This document shows positions 58,866-64,000 of a stretch of 64,000 bases of DNA, in pieces. Under the pieces are notes generated by a model, which did no database searches, was not told the DNA's origin, and saw only the letters and a list, made by a program, of their open reading frames with translations. The stretch comes from Bacteroidetes bacterium UBA4414. Its GTDB lineage: Bacteria > Bacteroidota > Bacteroidia > Chitinophagales > Chitinophagaceae. The translations under genes and the position numbers were made by a program. Every line of letters starts with the position of its first letter. The first letter of the stretch is position 1. The DNA is taken from contig DGQM01000019.1 of NCBI GenBank assembly GCA_002389765.1, positions 89,447-153,446 on the forward strand, in the 5' to 3' direction.

Positions 58866-59660
58866 CTATTTACCAAACAATTTATTCCAGAGTGATTGTT
58901 TCTTTACAGGGTGCTGTAATAATTTCCCTGTCAACCAGAAGGAGCCATGCAATACGCCATCTATCTTAAGCTCTTTATTAATAAGTACAGGATCTGCAAC
59001 AACGTCTATTAAGCCACCTAAAGTGTCCACAAGAATCCAATAAAACTTTTCTTTCGCGTATAAATTTTCCTTTAGAGAAAATTCTTTGATGATTCCTGTA
59101 AATATAGCATAAGCTTCTGTGTTGAAATCTGGCAACGCATCTTTATCCGTAAATAATCCTGTTGGTATAAATGATTGTGCAGCATAATGTAAAGTTCCCT
59201 CCTCCTGAGATTTGTCATAGTCATCCTGTGAATCGTATATGTCTATCTCTTGTGCAAATGCTGTTAACTGAACATCGAGAACAATAGGTAGTTCATTTTG
59301 AAAAGTAAGCATGTAATCAGGTACACAAAAAGCAAACGGATAATCACCTGATTCTTGAATGCCATTTTCTGGATTTGACCACGCTCTATAACCTCCGTCT
59401 AACAGGCTTTCAGCAGTATTATGAGCACTTGTTAAACATACATTCCGTTTGCTTTTTCCGTTAAAGTATGGGTTCAGTCCCAGCAGGTTGTTAGCGTTGT
59501 CCATTTGTAAACATACTTCTGCACCTGATTGATCTTTCCATACCATGTACGAACCATCTTTACAAATCTTGCGTTCTGCTTTGTGGTATATATTGTTTAA
59601 TAAGGTATTGAACTCTTCGTCATTATTTACACCTAAACCTATGTTTGATAAATTGCTCAT
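58866..59660 (-). CDS. soluble protein of unknown function, AT-rich gene
   Basis: A 264-residue protein without signal or membrane helix. It is alpha/beta with acidic stretches (I-D-I-Y-D-S-Q-D-D-Y-D-K-S-Q-E-E-G) and a C-terminal block I-D-G-V-L-H-G-S-F-W-L-T-G-K-L. No family is recognised; the style resembles immunity or SUKH-like proteins, but this is only an impression. The gene is clearly AT-richer than pfkA and the EEP gene, suggesting transfer. It starts 32 nt after pfkA. Confidence 0.6.
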   Translation of the reverse strand: MSNLSNIGLGVNNDEEFNTLLNNIYHKAERKICKDGSYMVWKDQSGAEVCLQMDNANNLLGLNPYFNGKSKRNVCLTSAHNTAESLLDGGYRAWSNPENGIQESGDYPFAFCVPDYMLTFQNELPIVLDVQLTAFAQEIDIYDSQDDYDKSQEEGTLHYAAQSFIPTGLFTDKDALPDFNTEAYAIFTGIIKEFSLKENLYAKEKFYWILVDTLGGLIDVVADPVLINKELKIDGVLHGSFWLTGKLLQHPVKKQSLWNKLFGK

Positions 59661-59692
59661 TTATAATATTGTTTACAGGAATTATAATATCA

Positions 59693-60673
59693 CTATACCG
59701 CCAGTACATGTATCATGTCTATCATGTCTTTGCTGATGATGGCGTTTTGTTTCACACAGCTTTCAAATGGCGTGTACAATATCTCACCGTTTACAATCCC
59801 TGCCATTACTTGTGTTTTGCCATTGCGTAGTGCTTCTGCTGCTGCGTGGCCTAAGCGACTTGCCAATACTCTGTCTGCACAGGTAGGGCTGCCACCACGT
59901 TGTATATGACCCAGTACCGTACTGCGAACATCTAAGAGCGGAAACCTGCGTTGCACAGCCGCATGCAGTTCCTTTGCACCACCAAAATCATCGCCCTCTG
60001 CCACTACTATGATGTGTACATTCTTCTTGCGGCGCTCGTCCATATCTATACGGTCCAGCACATGGTTGATGTCTGTTTCCGTTTCGGGTATCAGTATGTC
60101 TTCTGCACCACAGGCTATACCACTGTGCAGGGCTATATAGCCCGCATCGCGCCCCATTACCTCTACGATAAACAGACGATTGTGTGCCTCTGCCGTATCG
60201 CGTATTTTATCTATCGCCTCTACAGCAGTGTTCACTGCAGTATCAAAACCAATGGTATAGTCTGTTCCTGCAAGGTCTTTGTCTATAGTGCCGGGCAGGC
60301 CAACTGCGGGTATGGTATATCGTTTAAAGAATTCGCCCGCACCACGAAACGTGCCATCGCCACCTATCAGCACCAGGCCGTTGATGCCGTGTTGCTGCAA
60401 TTGGTTGTAGGCTTTCTGCATGCCTTCTTCGGTCATAAATTCTTTACTGCGGGCAGTCTTCAGTATGGTACCACCACGTTGTATGATGTTCGATACATCG
60501 GTAGCTTCCATGCGGTATATATCGCCCTCTATCATGCCCTGGTAGCCACGGCGTATGCCATATACCTCCATACCATGAAAAATAGCTGTGCGCACTGCCG
60601 CACGTACTGCTGCGTTCATACCCGGGCTATCGCCGCCCGATGTCATAATGCCTATTTTGCTGATTGCCTCCAT
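59693..60673 (-). CDS. pfkA: ATP-dependent 6-phosphofructokinase
   Basis: A 326-residue bacterial phosphofructokinase. G-G-D-S-P-G-M-N-A at residues 13-21, G-G-D-G-T near 103, G-T-I-D-K-D near 125 (catalytic Asp) and M-G-R-D-A-G near 169 are present. G-G-D-G rather than G-G-D-D after the ATP loop indicates ATP rather than diphosphate as donor. It commits fructose 6-phosphate to glycolysis and is usually allosteric. A TACTTTCA near-match to the -7 consensus lies 19 nt upstream. Confidence 0.96.
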   Translation of the reverse strand: MEAISKIGIMTSGGDSPGMNAAVRAAVRTAIFHGMEVYGIRRGYQGMIEGDIYRMEATDVSNIIQRGGTILKTARSKEFMTEEGMQKAYNQLQQHGINGLVLIGGDGTFRGAGEFFKRYTIPAVGLPGTIDKDLAGTDYTIGFDTAVNTAVEAIDKIRDTAEAHNRLFIVEVMGRDAGYIALHSGIACGAEDILIPETETDINHVLDRIDMDERRKKNVHIIVVAEGDDFGGAKELHAAVQRRFPLLDVRSTVLGHIQRGGSPTCADRVLASRLGHAAAEALRNGKTQVMAGIVNGEILYTPFESCVKQNAIISKDMIDMIHVLAV

Positions 60674-60761
60674 AGTACCCTTGCTTGTACTGTGAAAGTA
60701 GCTAATTGTAAGATGCTAATGTTGTGGTTGCAGAGAATTAACAAATGATGTAGGGGTAATG

Positions 60762-60791
60762 CAAATATAAAAGCCACTTGTTATGGTGGCT
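60762..60791 (-). terminator. terminator-like hairpin
   Basis: On the minus strand AGCCAC (60791-60786) pairs with GTGGCT (60777-60772) around an 8-nt loop, then TTTTATATTTG. It fits the 3' end of the gene at 60908. The 100 bp between are T-rich and hold no gene. Confidence 0.5.
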
Positions 60792-60907
60792 CTGTTTCAG
60801 TTTATGCTATTGTTTTATTTCTATTAATTGTGGTATAATTCTTCTCGCGTAAATGCTACTACCACGTTTCATTTTTTCTTTTTAAGTTTTTCTTTTTTAT
60901 TACCGCT

Positions 60908-61156
60908 CTATTGCAGTTTATACTTTTGTTTTACTTCGTTTAGTATGCGGTGTGCTTCTTCCTCGCTATATGCCACGAGGTAGATGGTCTTTATGGTGTA
61001 CGTACCGTCAATGGTTTTTCCCTCTACACTGATGCCATCTACTTTTTTATCAGTTAGCTGTATGCCCTTTACCACACCGTTCACTACTTCTGCCTTATAC
61101 TTATTCAGCGTGCCCATGTCGGACAGGTCGAAATCTTCATCATTTGTTCTTGCCAT
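60908..61156 (-). CDS. small acidic protein of unknown function
   Basis: An 82-residue soluble protein, D-E-D-F-D-L-S-D-M-G near the start, a beta core (V-V-N-G-V-V-K-G-I-Q-L-T, Y-T-I-K-T-I-Y-L-V-A-Y) and a C-terminal helix (E-E-E-A-H-R-I-L-N-E-V). No family is recognised. It is divergent from the XRE operon, whose palindromic operator lies about 50 bp away. Confidence 0.6.
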   Translation of the reverse strand: MARTNDEDFDLSDMGTLNKYKAEVVNGVVKGIQLTDKKVDGISVEGKTIDGTYTIKTIYLVAYSEEEAHRILNEVKQKYKLQ

Positions 61157-61202
61157 AGCATGAAGATAGTGAATAATGAAAATTGATTTTTAAGATTTTT
61201 CA

Positions 61203-61222
61203 ATGTAAAGTATACTTTACAT
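61203..61222. promoter_or_regulatory. perfect 20-bp palindrome, likely operator
   Basis: ATGTAAAGTA followed by its exact reverse complement TACTTTACAT. It lies 2 bp upstream of the -7 element of the XRE operon and so covers the -33 region: a repressor position. The small XRE regulator encoded in the operon is the obvious candidate to bind it. Confidence 0.65.
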
Positions 61223-61224
61223 AC

Positions 61225-61232
61225 TATTTTTG
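61225..61232 (+). promoter_or_regulatory. -7 element (TATTTTTG) of the XRE operon
   Basis: TATTTTTG fits the consensus and ends 26 nt before the ATG at 61259. Confidence 0.55.
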
Positions 61233-61258
61233 CGTTATCAATACAAAATCACTTTACT

Positions 61259-61705
61259 ATGATACAAAAACTCTTATTGCCCCACCGCTACAAAAAAGCA
61301 GGTGCATGGATGGCGCCACTTGGTTTTATTTCATGGGCAGCCATACAGCAAGGCGCTATGGATGGTGTATTGCCCGCAGATGGTAGCTGGCAGCTTGTTG
61401 CTTTGCTGTCGCTTAGTTTCTTCTCATTCCTGTTCGGGCTTTACTTTCTGGTATTTGCCAAAGAGCCCAAAGAGGATGAGTACATTAACAACCTGCGCCT
61501 GAAATCTTTCCAGACAGCAGCCTTCAGTCAACTTGTATTGCTGATACTTGCTTTCATATATATGTTTGTATCGGGTAGTGAGCCTGCGGGTGATGCAGGG
61601 CTTGAACTTTTTCTGCTACTTACCTTGTTTCTTTTCTGGATATGTTATATCGTCCACTTCAACTATACCATGTATCGCCTAAAAGGAGCCATGCATGAAG
61701 AATAA
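61259..61705 (+). CDS. membrane protein paired with an XRE regulator
   Basis: A 148-residue protein with four membrane helices (about 19-31, 45-68, 86-104, 114-136). It resembles the small membrane proteins (DUF2178-like) that are co-encoded with short XRE regulators across bacteria. Function unknown. Its 3' end overlaps the regulator gene by 11 nt. Confidence 0.65.
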   Translation: MIQKLLLPHRYKKAGAWMAPLGFISWAAIQQGAMDGVLPADGSWQLVALLSLSFFSFLFGLYFLVFAKEPKEDEYINNLRLKSFQTAAFSQLVLLILAFIYMFVSGSEPAGDAGLELFLLLTLFLFWICYIVHFNYTMYRLKGAMHEE

Positions 61706-61895
61706 TGTGCGGGAAGAACGCCTGCGGCAAAACCTGACACAACAGGAGTTGGCAGATGCCATAGGGGTATCGCGGCAAACGATATTTGCCATAGAAACAG
61801 GCAAGTATGTACCCACCGCCATTGTAGTGCTGAAAATAGCCACCCACCTGCGCAAGCGGGTAGAGGATTTGTTTTTGCTTGAAAAAGGAGATTGA
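61695..61895 (+). CDS. small XRE/HTH_3 transcriptional regulator
   Basis: A 66-residue Cro/C1-type regulator: R-E-E-R-L-R-Q-N-L-T-Q-Q-E-L-A-D-A-I-G-V-S and R-Q-T-I-F-A-I-E-T-G-K-Y-V-P form the HTH, followed by A-T-H-L-R-K-R-V-E-D-L-F. It has no sensor domain. It overlaps the membrane protein gene and probably represses the operon through the palindrome at 61203. Confidence 0.9.
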   Translation: MKNNVREERLRQNLTQQELADAIGVSRQTIFAIETGKYVPTAIVVLKIATHLRKRVEDLFLLEKGD

Positions 61896-61971
61896 CCGCT
61901 ACGCAATCTCCACCCTGTTTTTTCGTTATTAGGATTGCTGCGCTTATATTCGCAGACGCTTATACTGCCTG

Positions 61972-63936
61972 ATGAAGATATCGGTTATCATTGTTAATTA
62001 TAATGTGAAGTACTTTTTGGAGGTATGCCTGCACAGTGTGCTGCGTGCCACCAATGGGTTTGATGCCGAGGTGATAGTGGTAGATAATAACAGTACCGAT
62101 GGCAGTATGCAGATGGTGGCAGCGAAATTCCCTACCGTCATCCGTATAGAAAACAAAGACAATGCGGGCTTTGGCAAGGCCAATAATCAGGGTGTGGCAA
62201 TAGCCAAAGGGGAGTATATCCTCTTCCTGAACCCCGATACGGTAATGCCCGAAGACTTCTTTACCAAAACCATCGGCTATATGGATGCCCACCCCGAAGC
62301 GGGTAGCATAGGCCCCAAGCTGCTGGATGGTAAAGGACAGTTTGCGCCCGATGGTAAGAAGTCGTTCCCGTCGCTATCGGTTGCTATCTTCAAAACAACG
62401 GGTATTAATAAGGTATTCAGCAAATCGCCCTATTTCAATAAATACTATGCCGTACACATTGGCGACGATGAAACGGCAGCGGTAGATGTACTGTCGGGTT
62501 GCTGTATGATGGTGCGTACCGGTGTGCTGCCCAAAATAGGTGGCGCGTTCGATGAGGACTATTTCATGTATTGCGAAGACGTAGACCTCTCTTACCGCAT
62601 ACAAAAGGCAGGCTATCAAAATATCTATTTCCCCGAGGCTACACTGATACATTACAAAGGAGAAAGTACCCGCAAGGCTACACTCTCTTATGTGCGGATA
62701 TTTAACGAGGCGCTCTCCACTTTTGTGCGCAAGCATTATAGCAAGGGCAATGCACAGTTGTTTGTCCTGTTCATCAATATCGGCATCGTACTACGTGCCA
62801 TACTGGGTGTGGTAAAACAGGCACTGAAGGTGCTGCGTATGCCTATGTTTGATGCACTGATAATGCTGGGCACGCTGTGGTTTATGAAAGAATTCTGGGT
62901 GGTGCATGTAAAGAATATAGAGCCTATACCGCTCAATTCTGTACTGGCTACCTTCCCCGTATATATTGCACTGTGGGTGGTTAGCCTGTATATCAATGGC
63001 GTGTACGACCAGTCGTACCGAGGCCTGCGGGTGATACGTGCCATGGTAATAGGTACCATCATGATATTGGCCTATTATGGTTTGCTACAGCCTGGGCTGC
63101 GCTATTCGCGAGCTATTATCATATTCAGCGGTATATCGGGTACGGTTATTATGCTGGCACTGCACGAGCTATTTTTCCGCCTGGGTATCTTTAAGTTCAT
63201 ACCGTACGATAAACTGCCACGCAAAGCGGTAATAGTGGCCGACGAACAAAACTTTACCAATACTGCCAATACACTGCGCCGCGTACACTACGCGCCCGAT
63301 CTGAACGGACGTATAGCTACAAGCAGCGACAAAGGTACGGCATTGGCAAGCATCAATGAGCTGAAGCCTTACCTCTTTACCGCAGGCATCAACGAGGTGA
63401 TATTTTGTGTAAACGGCCTCAGCTATACTCAGATACTGCAACAGATGCAGTACTGCGGTGGCGCGTACGAATACAAGATACACCTGCAGGGCAGCGAGAG
63501 CTTTGTGGGCAGCAACAGCAGCCATACTGCTGGCGATTTGTACACGCTGGATAAACGCTATAACCTATCTAAATTCTCGCAGCAGCGCAATAAGCGCATA
63601 CTGGATGCGGGCTTGTCTGTTATATTCCTGATAATGTGGCCATTGCTGCTGTTTGTGGTAAAGAACGGGCTGCAATTTTGGGTAAATAGCATCTTGGTGC
63701 TGACCGGCAAGAACACATGGGTAGGCTACACCACTACCAACCATCAACTGCCTGCCATACGCACAGGCATACTGCCGCCATACTTTATTGCCGACGACTA
63801 CGAGCCCTCTGAAACAGTGGCATCGCAGCTGGATAGTATCTATGCACAACAGTACACAGCAGGTGCAGATTTGACACTGATACTTAAGAATTTTAAATAT
63901 CTGGGAATAAATTCAAAAAAGATTTTGCAGAAATAA
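61972..63936 (+). CDS. GT2 glycosyltransferase fused to a truncated sugar-phosphate transferase-like region
   Basis: A 654-residue protein. Residues 1-240 are a GT-A glycosyltransferase of family 2 (I-I-V-N-Y-N-V, V-D-N-N-S-T-D near 37, F-L-N-P-D-T, E-D-V-D-L-S near 203). Four membrane helices follow (about 295-400), then a Rossmann-like part (about 410-540) and a final R-I-L-D-A-G-L-S helix with T-G-K-N-T-W-V-G. These C-terminal parts are those of WcaJ/WbaP-type polyprenyl sugar-phosphate transferases, but the catalytic segment normally lying between the helix and the V-G motif is absent. It probably builds a surface polysaccharide. Confidence 0.82.
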   Translation: MKISVIIVNYNVKYFLEVCLHSVLRATNGFDAEVIVVDNNSTDGSMQMVAAKFPTVIRIENKDNAGFGKANNQGVAIAKGEYILFLNPDTVMPEDFFTKTIGYMDAHPEAGSIGPKLLDGKGQFAPDGKKSFPSLSVAIFKTTGINKVFSKSPYFNKYYAVHIGDDETAAVDVLSGCCMMVRTGVLPKIGGAFDEDYFMYCEDVDLSYRIQKAGYQNIYFPEATLIHYKGESTRKATLSYVRIFNEALSTFVRKHYSKGNAQLFVLFINIGIVLRAILGVVKQALKVLRMPMFDALIMLGTLWFMKEFWVVHVKNIEPIPLNSVLATFPVYIALWVVSLYINGVYDQSYRGLRVIRAMVIGTIMILAYYGLLQPGLRYSRAIIIFSGISGTVIMLALHELFFRLGIFKFIPYDKLPRKAVIVADEQNFTNTANTLRRVHYAPDLNGRIATSSDKGTALASINELKPYLFTAGINEVIFCVNGLSYTQILQQMQYCGGAYEYKIHLQGSESFVGSNSSHTAGDLYTLDKRYNLSKFSQQRNKRILDAGLSVIFLIMWPLLLFVVKNGLQFWVNSILVLTGKNTWVGYTTTNHQLPAIRTGILPPYFIADDYEPSETVASQLDSIYAQQYTAGADLTLILKNFKYLGINSKKILQK

Positions 63937-63953
63937 GAAAACGATTATTTTTG
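63925..63953 (+). promoter_or_regulatory. -33/-7 promoter of the tRNA
   Basis: TTTTG (TTG at 63925-63927), 18-nt spacer, TATTTTTG (63946-63953). The start would lie near 63957, about 20 nt before the mature tRNA. It overlaps the end of the glycosyltransferase gene. Confidence 0.65.
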
Positions 63954-63976
63954 CAATCCCAATCGGGGAATTACAC

Positions 63977-64000
63977 TCCTCCTTAGCTCAGTTGGTTAGA
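63977..64000 (+). tRNA. tRNA, 5' part only (probably tRNA-Asn)
   Basis: TCCTCCT acceptor strand, TA at positions 8-9, and the D-arm GCTCAGTTGGTTAGA are visible up to the window end; the anticodon is outside. The TCCTCCT start is typical of tRNA-Asn in Bacteroidota, but identity is not proved by the sequence shown. Confidence 0.8.

Noticed and set aside
1..64000. CRISPR array, rRNA operon, insertion sequence or complete prophage
   Set aside because: No regularly spaced direct repeats of CRISPR length, transposase motifs, rRNA sequence or phage structural genes were seen on either strand.

Overview
The window reads as a chromosomal stretch of a Bacteroidota bacterium, most likely close to Chitinophagaceae. 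The evidence is many lipoproteins ending their signal in C-K-K, a type IX secretion sorting domain (48234-49007), Bacteroidota-specific families (DUF3109, DUF1599, BT_3928, HYC_CC_PP), and repeated TAnnTTTG promoter elements just upstream of genes with little Shine-Dalgarno sequence. Base composition looks moderate (roughly mid-40s % GC by eye), with a few AT-richer islands (16.3-16.8 kb, 20.6-21.7 kb, 50.8-51.5 kb, 58.9-59.7 kb).

Layout. 0-8.1 kb: sigma-54 (rpoN), alanine dehydrogenase, a folD-queE-uppP operon and a Nif3-like/zinc-ribbon pair. 8.2-10.1 kb: electron transfer flavoprotein etfB-etfA. 10.3-20.6 kb: acyltransferase, DnaQ-like/GIY-YIG fusion, a VWA membrane protein, folP, a duplicated DUF1599 protein, a BT_3928-like membrane protein and an orphan ABC permease. 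20.6-25.6 kb: two paralogous lipoproteins, then a phosphate module (OprO/P-type porin, DUF47 protein, PiT transporter). 25.7-35.1 kb: large SWIM/SNF2 helicase, SurA-like chaperone, TPR protein, SulP transporter with beta carbonic anhydrase. 35.2-41.8 kb: SRPBCC/GyrI protein, rlmN, small proteins, fabG and fabH, GNAT, cold-shock protein. 42-57.4 kb: accessory region with two Crp/Fnr regulators, lipoproteins, a hydrolase, a di-haem peroxidase cluster, a phage-replication-like orphan and tandem secreted paralogs. 57.4-64 kb: EEP hydrolase, pfkA, a membrane protein/XRE regulator pair, a glycosyltransferase fusion and the 5' end of a tRNA.

The most interesting signals are regulatory. (1) Both transcription units of the phosphate module carry TNTTAMS direct repeats at exact 11-bp periods, in the same register to their -7 elements: a Pho-box-like geometry. 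(2) Three TTGACT-N2-AGTCAA (FNR/DNR-type) palindromes at 43956, 46437 and 57250 each lie exactly 36.5 bp from the last G of a TAnnTTTG-like element, the spacing of a class II Crp/Fnr promoter. The first two drive a lipoprotein and a hydrolase with a three-hairpin leader. The third points at about 100 nt of gene-free DNA ending in a strong terminator, so it is a candidate Fnr-controlled small RNA. Both Crp/Fnr proteins in the window keep the E-x-x-S-R recognition signature. (3) A perfect 20-bp palindrome covers the promoter of an XRE regulator operon. (4) Several genes start 4-5 nt after TAnnTTTG, suggesting leaderless mRNAs. No CRISPR array, rRNA, insertion sequence or complete prophage was seen.
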